From Candidatus Saccharimonadales bacterium (GTDB taxonomy: Bacteria; Patescibacteriota; Saccharimonadia; Saccharimonadales; Saccharimonadaceae): a DNA stretch of 38,667 nucleotides. The position numbers and the translations under genes were made by a program. The notes under the pieces are model-generated. The model did not search any database. It had not been told where the DNA came from and worked only from the letters and a program-made list of their open reading frames with translations. Of this stretch, positions 25,342 through 32,662 are shown in pieces; the first letter of the stretch is position 1, and each line of letters opens with the position of its first letter. The DNA is taken from assembly GCA_030146045.1 (NCBI GenBank), contig JASLDG010000043.1:1-38667 (forward strand), written 5' to 3'.

Positions 25342-25929
25342 ATGAATAAAATCGGCACGACAAAACTCTGGATAGGTGAGCTTAACCTCCCAAAGGACCA
25401 CTACGATGCGCCGCAGCTCCAGCGTGAAATCAATCAGTATGTCACCGAAACACGACGGACGGTCACAGGTGCTTTTTTAGCAAAAAGCGCAACACTTTTA
25501 CTGCTGCATTGGCCCGAAACACGAGAGGGCTATCGCGAGCAAACGCTCGATGACTGCGACTTGATGCAAAATAAACTCGCCGCCAGGCTGCACGCGAACA
25601 ATCAGAAATACTCGCTCAGCCAGGATGAAATCATGTGTATGATGGGGCTAAAGATTGGCGGCTACGATGATGGGCGAATCGCCGCAATCGACGAAATTGC
25701 GGAGTTCCAGGATCAACTGACAATGGAACCTGCGCACATGGTCTCGGCACGCGCCAAGCACGATGGTAGCATCGAAAGTTACGGCGAGCCAACTGCTCTC
25801 CTGCGAGGAAAGACCGATACCGAAGAAGCGGTTCACACCATTGGCGATCAGCTTGAGCAGTACCATTATGGCATTCACCGCGGCAGCGGAGCAACAGATT
25901 TCTACGAAACCCGCTGGGCGCAAAAATAG
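25342..25929 (+). CDS. Conserved-looking unknown protein after hsdR
   Basis: 195 residues, soluble, no family recognised. The N-terminus reads NKIGTTKLWIGELNLPKDHY, the middle is helical (REQTLDDCDLMQNKLAARLH, SLSQDEIMCMMGLKIGGYDD), and the end is acidic. It begins 29 bases after the hsdR stop with a weak AGAGGTATATAG upstream, so it is probably co-transcribed with hsdR. Codon use resembles hsdR, which argues for an old association. The role is unknown. Confidence 0.6.
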   Translation: MNKIGTTKLWIGELNLPKDHYDAPQLQREINQYVTETRRTVTGAFLAKSATLLLLHWPETREGYREQTLDDCDLMQNKLAARLHANNQKYSLSQDEIMCMMGLKIGGYDDGRIAAIDEIAEFQDQLTMEPAHMVSARAKHDGSIESYGEPTALLRGKTDTEEAVHTIGDQLEQYHYGIHRGSGATDFYETRWAQK

Positions 25930-26047
25930 CCACTCATAGCATACTCATATCAGTCCACTTGTTCACCGAAAAGAACATTCTATAAACGTGTGATTATAGA
26001 TACGGTCAAAGTCTCTTGTATATATTATCTTCGGACATCAATATTCT

Positions 26048-26112
26048 AAAGTGATATTCACTTTAAAATATATTAATATTCACTTGACTTAGGAAAGTCA
26101 TAGCTGTATTAT
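26048..26112 (+). promoter_or_regulatory. Promoter with two operator-like repeats
   Basis: TTGACT (26084-26089), a 17-base spacer and TATTAT (26107-26112). TGACTT and AAGTCA (26085-26100) form an inverted repeat within the promoter, and AAAGTGA-TAT-TCACTTT (26048-26064) forms another 20 bases upstream; ATATTCACTT also occurs twice. Ribbon-helix-helix proteins usually bind such short repeats and repress their own genes. Confidence 0.65.
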
Positions 26113-26133
26113 AGGGCTATAAAAGGAGATATT

Positions 26134-26805
26134 ATGACGCAAATAACCATTTCAATCGACCATGACTTAGAGCAAAAATTACGAAAGTTCGCGAAGGATA
26201 ATAATTATAAAACCTTGAGTGCACTGGTAACAGACGCTATTCGAGACAAAATCGATAACAGCCGACCTGATTACTGGCAACGGGTTAGTATGGTTATGCA
26301 ACTAGAAAACAGACAGCTCCTAGAGACACTTGTAGGTGATAAGCTGCGCATCAATAGGGCAATCTGGAATACAGAGGAAACGCAAGATGCACTCATGTAT
26401 GGATATTCAATGGATTACCGATTTCTTTTAGGTCGCATTGATCGGGACGAACTGACAGACGAAGAAGCCCGCTCCGTACACGATATCTTGGCTACTTTTC
26501 GTGATCTCAAATGGTCTGCGAAACAGATAGGTGACAAAAAACTTATCGAAAGAACACAGTTCCTGGGCTTCGATGCAAATAACGATCATAAAAGATTTGG
26601 CTATGCAAACTTCCTTGTTAGAAATGGAAAATGGTCAGAATTCGGAATAAACAACGAAGTGCCTAATTCTCATGGGGAACAGGGTAATTACGAGAAGTTA
26701 GTCATGCGTCACAGAGAAATCCGAAATCAAAAGCCAGAAGGTTCGTATCAACAGGTACTATTATCGCGTACCGATATCGATTACATCCTTGATGGCGTGT
26801 CTTAA
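26134..26805 (+). CDS. RHH-YfbU fusion protein
   Basis: 223 residues. The first 45 are a ribbon-helix-helix DNA-binding domain (TQITISIDHDLEQKLRKFAK, LSALVTDAIRDKI). The rest matches YfbU: VMQLENRQLLETL, ELTDEEARSVHDILATFRDL, TQFLGFDANNDHKRFGYANF, WSEFGINNEVPNSHG and a final LSRTDIDYILDGV. E. coli YfbU has been linked to cell killing by toxin-antitoxin studies, but no activity is proven. AAAGGAG lies five bases before ATG 26134. Fusion of a regulatory domain to YfbU, with operator-like repeats in the promoter, suggests autoregulation. Confidence 0.8.
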   Translation: MTQITISIDHDLEQKLRKFAKDNNYKTLSALVTDAIRDKIDNSRPDYWQRVSMVMQLENRQLLETLVGDKLRINRAIWNTEETQDALMYGYSMDYRFLLGRIDRDELTDEEARSVHDILATFRDLKWSAKQIGDKKLIERTQFLGFDANNDHKRFGYANFLVRNGKWSEFGINNEVPNSHGEQGNYEKLVMRHREIRNQKPEGSYQQVLLSRTDIDYILDGVS

Positions 26806-26932
26806 TTTACCCGCGGTACACAAAAGATCATTTAAAATACGGTGGATATAAGGTGCAATCACGAGAGAAGTCGAGATAAAAGTACGCCCGAAAGACAGAG
26901 CTCAAGCGCTGCAGCAAAGGGATATTCACGAA

Positions 26933-26959
26933 CATGAATGCTGTGAAAATTCATTCATG
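26933..26959. repeat. Inverted repeat in a gene-free gap
   Basis: CATGAATG (26933-26940) and CATTCATG (26952-26959) pair across 11 bases. The gap 26806-27013 holds nothing else that was recognised. Confidence 0.35.
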
Positions 26960-27013
26960 ATAAATTGAATAATCATACTGTAAAAAGCTCCAAAAGGACG
27001 CAGTGTCGGAAGA

Positions 27014-27256
27014 TTATTTCTTAGCAAACGGCAGCTTATCCTTTGCCGCCTCAACATCATTCATATCAGTTTTGCCGTCTTGGTTGACATCTAAGTCGGC
27101 AATGTCGAGCTTGCCGTCTTTATTTGAATCAAGCTCTCCGGTGGCGATGTCTTTGAGGTCGTTTGCGTCCAGTTTCCCATCCTTTAATATATCGAGCGGT
27201 GAGTTCTTGCCTTTGCTACTACCAAGCAGACCAGTGAGTGTGTCTAATAATCCCAT
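27014..27256 (-). CDS. Small EF-hand-like protein
   Basis: 80 residues. After a hydrophobic N-terminal helix (GLLDTLTGLLG) come three Ca-loop-like segments: DILKDGKLDANDL, DSNKDGKLDIADL and DVNQDGKTDMNDV. The last two keep the D-x-N-x-D-G-x-x-D pattern of EF-hand and dockerin loops. ATG 27256 follows AAGGAGG by six bases; an upstream in-frame codon is not needed. No signal peptide is evident, so it may be cytoplasmic or leave by a non-classical route. It is divergent from an excalibur membrane protein, so two Ca-loop proteins share one intergenic region. Confidence 0.75.
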   Translation of the reverse strand: MGLLDTLTGLLGSSKGKNSPLDILKDGKLDANDLKDIATGELDSNKDGKLDIADLDVNQDGKTDMNDVEAAKDKLPFAKK

Positions 27257-27334
27257 AATTCCTCCTTCTGATATATTTAAGTGTACGCCTTTTGTATGGT
27301 ATATTAAAGCCACTAGTTAAGTGAGGTGAAGAGT

Positions 27335-27937
27335 ATGGCAGAAGCGAAGAAGCAACCGAGCGAAGAAGAGAAAATTGCAATTGAACGCGAGAAAAATGCC
27401 AAAGGTGGGTTTTTCTTAACGGCGGCAGTATATATGCTGTCACGCTTTCCACTGACAAAAAATCGTTACCAAAACTGGACTAAAGGTCGTCGTATATTAG
27501 TGGGATTCCTTTTGTGGTTGATTGTGCTCCCAATTATCCCAATTGTGGCGATTTTGGTCTGGTACCTGAATGATCCAGAAGGCTTCAAGAAGTCACCGTG
27601 GGCAAAAGCATTGATCGCTGTAGCGATTGCGTGGGCCGGCTATGCCGGGCTAGTGATTACTGAGCCATCGCAAGCTGATGTGAACGGTAAATACTCACCA
27701 ATCCAGACAGTTGCCAATGGCGAAACGAAAGTCGTCAACAATAGCCCAGCAGCGATTGCCAGCGACGAGGCAAAAAAGAAGGTTGCTGACAAAACAGAAA
27801 GTGTAGCAACGAACGGCCGTAGCTTTGGAAATTGTACTGCCGCGTTTGAAGCAGGAGTGTTCAATATTCGCCGGAGCGATCCGAGCTACCAAAACAAGCT
27901 CGACCGCGACAATGACGGCATTGCCTGCGAGCGCTAA
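27335..27937 (+). CDS. Membrane protein with C-terminal excalibur domain
   Basis: 200 residues. The basic N-terminus (AEAKKQPSEEEKIAIEREK) is cytoplasmic. Two hydrophobic segments follow (RRILVGFLLWLIVLPIIPIV, about 49-70, and AKALIAVAIAWAGYAGLVI, about 88-106). A short linker leads to the excalibur domain (GNCTAAFEAGVFNIRRSDPS, then LDRDNDGIACER). The DxDxDGxxCE motif is complete. ATG 27335 has GAGGTGAAG just before it. It resembles the excalibur protein at 6413-6937 in plan but not in sequence outside the domain. Confidence 0.78.
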   Translation: MAEAKKQPSEEEKIAIEREKNAKGGFFLTAAVYMLSRFPLTKNRYQNWTKGRRILVGFLLWLIVLPIIPIVAILVWYLNDPEGFKKSPWAKALIAVAIAWAGYAGLVITEPSQADVNGKYSPIQTVANGETKVVNNSPAAIASDEAKKKVADKTESVATNGRSFGNCTAAFEAGVFNIRRSDPSYQNKLDRDNDGIACER

Positions 27938-27947
27938 AAAGTAAAGC

Positions 27948-27973
27948 GCCCACACCAGATATCTGGTGTGGGC
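27948..27973. terminator. 26-bp perfect palindrome between convergent genes
   Basis: GCCCACACCAGAT and ATCTGGTGTGGGC are exact complements with no spacer (27948-27973). As RNA it would form a hairpin with a few unpaired central bases. A T-rich stretch follows on the minus strand (GCTTTACTTTTTAG), so it probably ends both genes. Confidence 0.6.
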
Positions 27974-28007
27974 AGGTAGGTTTGTCGTCGTACCCAGACG
28001 CGTTGAT

Positions 28008-28142
28008 CTAGCGCCGGCGAACACAGTCGCGACACTGGTGGTGATTGCCGATGTCGCACTGGACGCAGCTTTCGGGACATGAGCAGGGCAAGTCATCTTC
28101 GCCTGACCGATCCTCAGACTGCGCGTCGCTATTCTTCGCCAT
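28008..28142 (-). CDS. 44-residue Cys-rich protein
   Basis: Starts MAKNSDAQSEDRSGEDD, then has six Cys in a compact pattern: CSCPESCVQCDIGNHHQC and RDC, with two His in HH. This fits a zinc-binding knuckle. GGAAGG lies six bases before the ATG, and an extended -10 is found on the same strand at 28184-28179. The stop is followed by the 26-bp palindrome. The ORF is short, but signals and Cys pattern support a real gene. Function unknown. Confidence 0.55.
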   Translation of the reverse strand: MAKNSDAQSEDRSGEDDLPCSCPESCVQCDIGNHHQCRDCVRRR

Positions 28143-28178
28143 ATCACTACCTTCCAATCGATGGATAGAGCAAGATAT

Positions 28179-28187
28179 ATTATACCA
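28179..28187 (-). promoter_or_regulatory. Extended -10 of the Cys-rich gene
   Basis: TGG followed by TATAAT on the minus strand (28184-28179). No clear -35. It lies just past the end of the otsAB gene. Confidence 0.5.
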
Positions 28188-28199
28188 TATAATTGCCGA

Positions 28200-30482
28200 C
28201 TATTGGTCTTTGCTTTTCTGGCGAATCCATCGAAGTACCCGAGTTGGGAGCTTGACAGGCAGATCAACCAAATTAGCCAGTGCAGAGGCTGGCGCTACAT
28301 CTTCGAGTACGTCGAGTAGCTTGCTTGGCTTGGCAACCGTATGGCGAGCTGCGGTATCACCTTGACCAACTTTAATAGTTATAGCATTCGGATTGTCGCG
28401 GAGCTCGCGGAACATATCTTCGTCGGTGTAATCGTCGCCGGCGCAGAGGATAAAATCGGCAGGATACTGGCGTAGGAGTTCGCGCACAACGTTGCCTTTG
28501 GTAACAGACCGGGGCTTGACCTCAACAATGGCGCGGCCTTCGTGAATGGCAATATCTTCGCCGTCGAGCAGTTCAGTTAGTTCACGCTTAAGATCGCTGG
28601 CACGTTTGAAAGCAATATCCGGCTCAACATTGACATAGTGCCACACAAGCGCATGATCTTTTTCCTCGATTTCGGCACCTTCGGTACGATCGACATATTT
28701 TTGCATGACGGCGCGGATACGCTTTTTATCCTTTTTGAAATTGGTATCAATTTGCTGCCATTTCTTGCCATAGCGTTTCCAGGCACCGTGTTCGGCTGCG
28801 AGCACCAGAGGTAAACCAACAAACCAGCTGGCAAGTGCGCGTTTGGTGCGGCCACTGACGATCGCGACCGTCGTATTTGGCTGGTCGGAGAGCACTTTTA
28901 GCGTCCGCCAAATCCGGAGCGTCGGCGCCGCTGCAAGTGGCGATGGAGTTTTGACAAAATTACGCAGCGTGCCATCATAATCGAGAATAATCAGCCGATG
29001 AGAAGCGGTTTTGGCACGTGTAACAATACGCTGGCGTTGCGTCAACGACAATTGTCGACGTGATGCGCCAGCCTGCTGCGACGCCGCTTCGAGGTCGCGC
29101 ATAAACTCTTGCCCCCATTGCTGCACGGTCGCCTCACTCAGACGTACTTGCATGGCCGCCAGTCGCTCTTTTTGTTGGCGGACAGGCATAGTCAGCGCCT
29201 GACCAAGCGCATCAACGACCGACTGAGCATTGTTAGGGTTGATACTAATTGCTTCGGGCAGTTCGTCGATCGCACCCGCCATTTCACTTAAGATCAACAC
29301 ACCACCGCGACGCTTTTTGCTGGCAACATATTCTTTGGCGACAAGATTCATACCGTCACGAATTGGCGTTACCAGCATAACGTCAGCCAGGGCATAAAGC
29401 GCCACGATCTCGCTGAACGGACGATTCTGGAATTGATACGAAATCGGGGCCCAGTCAACCGTGCCATACGTGCCGTTGATACGACTCACGGTCTTTTCGA
29501 TTTCGTCGCGCAGGTGCTGATACGCTTCGACGCCAGTACGTGACGGTACGGCAATCATCAGAAGCTTGACCTTACCGCGATATTTTGGCTGCTGTTCAAG
29601 CAGCAAGCGAAACGCTTCAAGCCGTTCGGGGATGCCCTTGGAATAGTCAAGCCGATCGACGGAGAGAATCAGTTTTTGTGTCTCGTACGATGCTTGTAAT
29701 TGTTTCAGCGCATCTTTCGTCTCTTTTGTATCAAGCTGGGCGCGGAACTTAGCGTAGTCAACGCCAATAGGGTAGGCGGATACCTTGACGGTACGCTGTC
29801 GATATTCGATTACACCACCTGACGATGAAACGCCAAGCAGGCGGCGGCAGCTATCCAAAAAATGGTCAGCGTAGTCATAAATATGAAACCCAACGACATC
29901 AGCACCAAGCAAGCCTTCAAGCAATTCTTTCCGCTGCGGAAGCAGGCGATAAATCTCGAAACTCGGAAAAGGAATGTGCAAGAAAAACCCGATGGTCGCA
30001 GCCGGTACTTGCTCGCGCACCATGTGTGGTAGCAACATAAAATGATAGTCCTGAATCCAAATGCGGCCGTCGTCAGCCGAAACCTGCGCAACTATTTCGG
30101 CAAATTTTTCATTGACACACTGATACGCCTGCCAATACGTTTCGGCATACTGGGCGACATTCTGAAAATAGTGGAACAGCGGCCATAGTGTGTCATTCGC
30201 GTAGCCCTCATAAAAAAGTTCGACGTCTTCGGCTGTCAAAAATACCGGTACGCAGCCTTGTTTGTGCAGCTCATCGGTAATCTCCGTGCGTTCATCTGCA
30301 GTGAGCGTTTCAGCATCGATACCAGGCCAGCCAACCCAGATTTTATTGTCGGCCTCAAGCGAACTCATGGCAGTCGCCAAGCCACCACTACTCGCGTCGT
30401 ATACTAATCTGCTATTGTCGTCGCGCCGTACGCTGACCGGTAGTCGATTCGACACAATAACGGTCGAAGCTTTGTTTGTCAT
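28200..30482 (-). CDS. otsAB: Fused trehalose-6-phosphate synthase/phosphatase
   Basis: 760 residues with both steps of the OtsAB pathway. The synthase half (GT20, about 1-480) joins glucose from UDP-glucose to glucose-6-phosphate: VSNRLPVS, the WIQDYHFMLLP segment, FFLHIPFPSFEIYRLLP, VDRLDYSKGIPERL and RDGMNLVAKEYVA. The phosphatase half (HAD, about 490-745) has DYDGTL as nucleophile, SGRT, then AGDDYTDEDMF. Trehalose made here protects against drying and osmotic stress. The start is ATG 30482, after TATACT by six bases, and not an in-frame codon at 30578. Fusions of this kind are common in eukaryotes and some bacteria, less so in small genomes. Confidence 0.95.
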   Translation of the reverse strand: MTNKASTVIVSNRLPVSVRRDDNSRLVYDASSGGLATAMSSLEADNKIWVGWPGIDAETLTADERTEITDELHKQGCVPVFLTAEDVELFYEGYANDTLWPLFHYFQNVAQYAETYWQAYQCVNEKFAEIVAQVSADDGRIWIQDYHFMLLPHMVREQVPAATIGFFLHIPFPSFEIYRLLPQRKELLEGLLGADVVGFHIYDYADHFLDSCRRLLGVSSSGGVIEYRQRTVKVSAYPIGVDYAKFRAQLDTKETKDALKQLQASYETQKLILSVDRLDYSKGIPERLEAFRLLLEQQPKYRGKVKLLMIAVPSRTGVEAYQHLRDEIEKTVSRINGTYGTVDWAPISYQFQNRPFSEIVALYALADVMLVTPIRDGMNLVAKEYVASKKRRGGVLILSEMAGAIDELPEAISINPNNAQSVVDALGQALTMPVRQQKERLAAMQVRLSEATVQQWGQEFMRDLEAASQQAGASRRQLSLTQRQRIVTRAKTASHRLIILDYDGTLRNFVKTPSPLAAAPTLRIWRTLKVLSDQPNTTVAIVSGRTKRALASWFVGLPLVLAAEHGAWKRYGKKWQQIDTNFKKDKKRIRAVMQKYVDRTEGAEIEEKDHALVWHYVNVEPDIAFKRASDLKRELTELLDGEDIAIHEGRAIVEVKPRSVTKGNVVRELLRQYPADFILCAGDDYTDEDMFRELRDNPNAITIKVGQGDTAARHTVAKPSKLLDVLEDVAPASALANLVDLPVKLPTRVLRWIRQKSKDQ

Positions 30483-30488
30483 ATCTCT

Positions 30489-30517
30489 AGTATATCGCTT
30501 ACTGCACATCGAGTAAA
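30489..30517 (-). promoter_or_regulatory. Leaderless promoter of otsAB
   Basis: On the minus strand, TTTACT (30517-30512), a 17-base spacer and TATACT (30494-30489). The -10 ends six bases before the ATG, and there is no ribosome binding site. Confidence 0.7.
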
Positions 30518-30533
30518 ATATCGTACTTGTCAA

Positions 30534-30583
30534 AAGCGCCCCGGTGGGGCAGGACTCCAAAAGGAATCCCACCCACACCGATG
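30534..30583 (-). terminator. Long hairpin terminator of the XRE gene
   Basis: AAGCGCC/GGCGCTT, CGGTG/CACCG and an inner GGACTCC/GGAATCC stack into one long imperfect hairpin around AAAA. On the minus strand it ends in TTTTG. It separates the XRE gene from the otsAB promoter. Confidence 0.7.
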
Positions 30584-30587
30584 GCGC

Positions 30588-30926
30588 TTACCCCGTTTCG
30601 CAGAAGTAACAGTCCGTGCCTGCTCGACACAAAACCAAGTGGCAATCCGGACATACCACGTCGCGACAATCGAGTTCATCTGTTAGCCGTAGCGGTCGGC
30701 CTGTATGAGGCGGACGGCCCAGATGTGTCAGATCCTTTTCGTCGAAAAGATCCTCGACCGCCAGATCGAACACGTCTGCCAGCGCCTGAGCGACGCCAAC
30801 GTGGGTTTTGTGCAGGCTATCGCCCTGTTCGATGCGATAGATTGCCCCAGGCGAAATGTCCGAAAGTTCGGACAGATCCCTGATTGTCAGACCATTCTCG
30901 TGACGAACGGCACCCAATCGTAACAA
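30588..30926 (-). CDS. XRE regulator with C-terminal zinc ribbon
   Basis: 112 residues. The N-terminal HTH is of the XRE/Cro type (GLTIRDLSELSDISPGAIYRIEQGD, written here as two parts: GLTIRDLSELSD and ISPGAIYRIEQGD, about 12-36), then LADVFDLAVEDLFD. The C-terminus has CPDCHLVLCRAGTDCYFC, a four- or five-Cys zinc ribbon. The start is a TTG five bases after AGGAG; no ATG is available. A consensus promoter lies about 50 bases upstream. The regulated genes are not known; the divergent 181-residue gene is the obvious candidate. Confidence 0.75.
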   Translation of the reverse strand: MLRLGAVRHENGLTIRDLSELSDISPGAIYRIEQGDSLHKTHVGVAQALADVFDLAVEDLFDEKDLTHLGRPPHTGRPLRLTDELDCRDVVCPDCHLVLCRAGTDCYFCETG

Positions 30927-30977
30927 TGATACTCCTCTACTAGGTGGCGGTGCTCAATAGTGAAACACCAAATGTAT

Positions 30978-31006
30978 GTTATAGCAATAAATAATATAAA
31001 TGTCAA
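30978..31006 (-). promoter_or_regulatory. Promoter of the XRE gene
   Basis: On the minus strand, TTGACA (31006-31001), a 17-base spacer and TATAAC (30983-30978). Confidence 0.75.
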
Positions 31007-31054
31007 TTAACTTCGCATTCACACATGTACTGTAATTATCAGCTCTTACTAAGT

Positions 31055-31103
31055 CTTTACAGAACCGTGTAAAGCGCGTATAACTGTCTATACATTACGT
31101 AAT
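31055..31103 (+). promoter_or_regulatory. Promoter and operator-like repeats
   Basis: TTTACA (31056-31061), a 17-base spacer and TATAAC (31079-31084). CTTTACA and TGTAAAG (31055-31074) form an inverted repeat across the -35, and ATTACGTAAT (31094-31103) is a palindrome after the start point. Both could bind the XRE protein encoded on the other strand. Confidence 0.6.
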
Positions 31104-31114
31104 CCGAGACAGCT

Positions 31115-31660
31115 ATGAGAAAAGATGGATACACAGTCGTCGGCTCAATATGCAAGCCAAATGAATCGCAAATATCACTTGATGAAGCGGAAGAGCTGCG
31201 TACGACACTCGTCAAAGACTTTTTCGGCCACGTTCCCACAACCATCCCAAAAGAAACAGATCACGGCCTCGTGACGCGTGCAATGCATGGTGCATACGGT
31301 CTTGATTCGTACGATACCGCACCAACCATGCTCACTGGTGCATCTCTCCATATTGTTACTCCGCACACGTGGCGGATGCTGATTTCACAAGCAAAACTTC
31401 GCCGCACTTACTGGAACCAAGCTCAGCAGCGTGTCGCGACCTATCTGCAGATCAATGTCGAAGATGACCATGTCACCGAAGCAGTGCGCCGTGTCAGAAT
31501 TATCCGTGGGGTTGGCTCTACTGCAACAACCGACAGCATGAGTAAGCATGATCGATTTATGTATAACCGACCGATGCAGCGACGCACATTCGAACATCCC
31601 ATGACAAGCATCGACTGCTACCGAGCAGCGCATATGCTGCGCCGACCACTCCACATGTAA
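31115..31660 (+). CDS. Unknown 181-residue protein
   Basis: No family recognised. The product is soluble and basic in its second half, with a helical region (WRMLISQAKLRRTYWNQAQQ) and a His/Met/Arg-rich end (YNRPMQRRTFEHPM, then AAHMLRRPLHM). ATG 31115 has no good ribosome binding site. The promoter carries two operator-like repeats and is divergent from that of the XRE gene, so the two genes are probably linked in regulation. Confidence 0.55.
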   Translation: MRKDGYTVVGSICKPNESQISLDEAEELRTTLVKDFFGHVPTTIPKETDHGLVTRAMHGAYGLDSYDTAPTMLTGASLHIVTPHTWRMLISQAKLRRTYWNQAQQRVATYLQINVEDDHVTEAVRRVRIIRGVGSTATTDSMSKHDRFMYNRPMQRRTFEHPMTSIDCYRAAHMLRRPLHM

Positions 31661-31712
31661 CCTCGTAGTACAGAGTATAGTACAATAGAGATAGCAAACG
31701 AAAGGAGTTCCT

Positions 31713-32600
31713 ATCAATCTTGATCTTGTCAAAAAACTGGCGCTGGTTATCTTCGGCGCCGCCATTACTGCGGCCGGTCTACAATTCTTCTTATTGCCAA
31801 ACCACTTACTCGATGGTGGCGTCACCGGCCTCTCTATCATCGCCGCACAATTGACAGGACTCCCACTTGGCGTCTTTTTGGCAGTGCTGAATATTCCATT
31901 CGTGATTCTTGGTTTCAAAAAATTCGGCCGTGAATTTGCACTGCTCTCAACCATTGGTATTATCACGCTGGCAGCACTTACCTTCGTCCATGTCGACCAT
32001 GGACTCATTGATACACCCATTTTGGCAGCGGTATTCGGCGGTGTCGTTGTCGGCCTTGGCGTCGGTGTCGTCATTCGCTATGGCGGGATTATTGATGGCG
32101 CCGACACGATCGCCGTCTTGATCGATCGGCGAACGGTATTTTCGGTGAGTGAAGCCATTATGGCCATTAACGGCATTATTATTTCACTTTCGGGGTTTGT
32201 GTTCGGCTGGGAAAACGCGTTGTATTCGATGATCGCGTACTTCATTGCACATAAAGCCATTGATGTCACCGTCGAAGGTCTCAACGAGGACCGCTGCATG
32301 TGGGTCGTCAGCAAGCGGATTCATGACGTGGGTCACGTGGTAAACGAGCTGACCGACGAACCGGTAACGTATGTCAAAGAGTCTGATCCGCACAACGCCG
32401 ATGCACCGCATGGCGTACTATTGGCCGTTATTTTGCGCTTTGACGAACAAAAGCTCAAAGCAGCTATCCGCGCAGAGGATCCACATGCCTACGTGGTTAT
32501 TACCAGCGCACATGAAGTAGTGAATCGAGTGTCAGAAGGCTCAATTGCCCAGCAAAAACTCTCGCATCATGATGAGGCACCTATCCTTACAAGCTCGTGA
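31713..32600 (+). CDS. YitT-family membrane protein, ATC start
   Basis: 295 residues. YitT proteins have six membrane helices and a cytoplasmic C-terminal DUF2179 domain. Both parts are here: KKLALVIFGAAITAAGLQFF, LLDGGVTGLSIIAAQLTGLP and later segments, then MWVVSKRIHDVGHVVNELTD and VLLAVILRFDEQKLKAAIRA. The family's first helix is encoded before the first TTG (31794). In that frame there is no ATG, GTG or TTG after a stop at 31692. AAAGGAG (31701-31707) lies five bases before an ATC at 31713, which is therefore the best start. Transport substrate unknown. GTG 32597 of the next frame overlaps its stop. Confidence 0.85.
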   Translation: MNLDLVKKLALVIFGAAITAAGLQFFLLPNHLLDGGVTGLSIIAAQLTGLPLGVFLAVLNIPFVILGFKKFGREFALLSTIGIITLAALTFVHVDHGLIDTPILAAVFGGVVVGLGVGVVIRYGGIIDGADTIAVLIDRRTVFSVSEAIMAINGIIISLSGFVFGWENALYSMIAYFIAHKAIDVTVEGLNEDRCMWVVSKRIHDVGHVVNELTDEPVTYVKESDPHNADAPHGVLLAVILRFDEQKLKAAIRAEDPHAYVVITSAHEVVNRVSEGSIAQQKLSHHDEAPILTSS

Positions 32601-32662
32601 AAAGAAATTCACTGCATATCGCGGCTGAACCATCTATACTAATAATGGAGAAGGCAAGTACT

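Noticed and set aside
27695..28267. 190-codon ORF on the minus strand
   Set aside because: It runs antisense through the excalibur gene and across a terminator; composition and lack of a start signal mark it as a shadow. The real gene on that strand is the 44-residue one in another frame.
30483..30578. Longer start for otsAB
   Set aside because: The extra 32 residues do not fit the family, whose N-terminus is VSNRLPVS, and they span the promoter.
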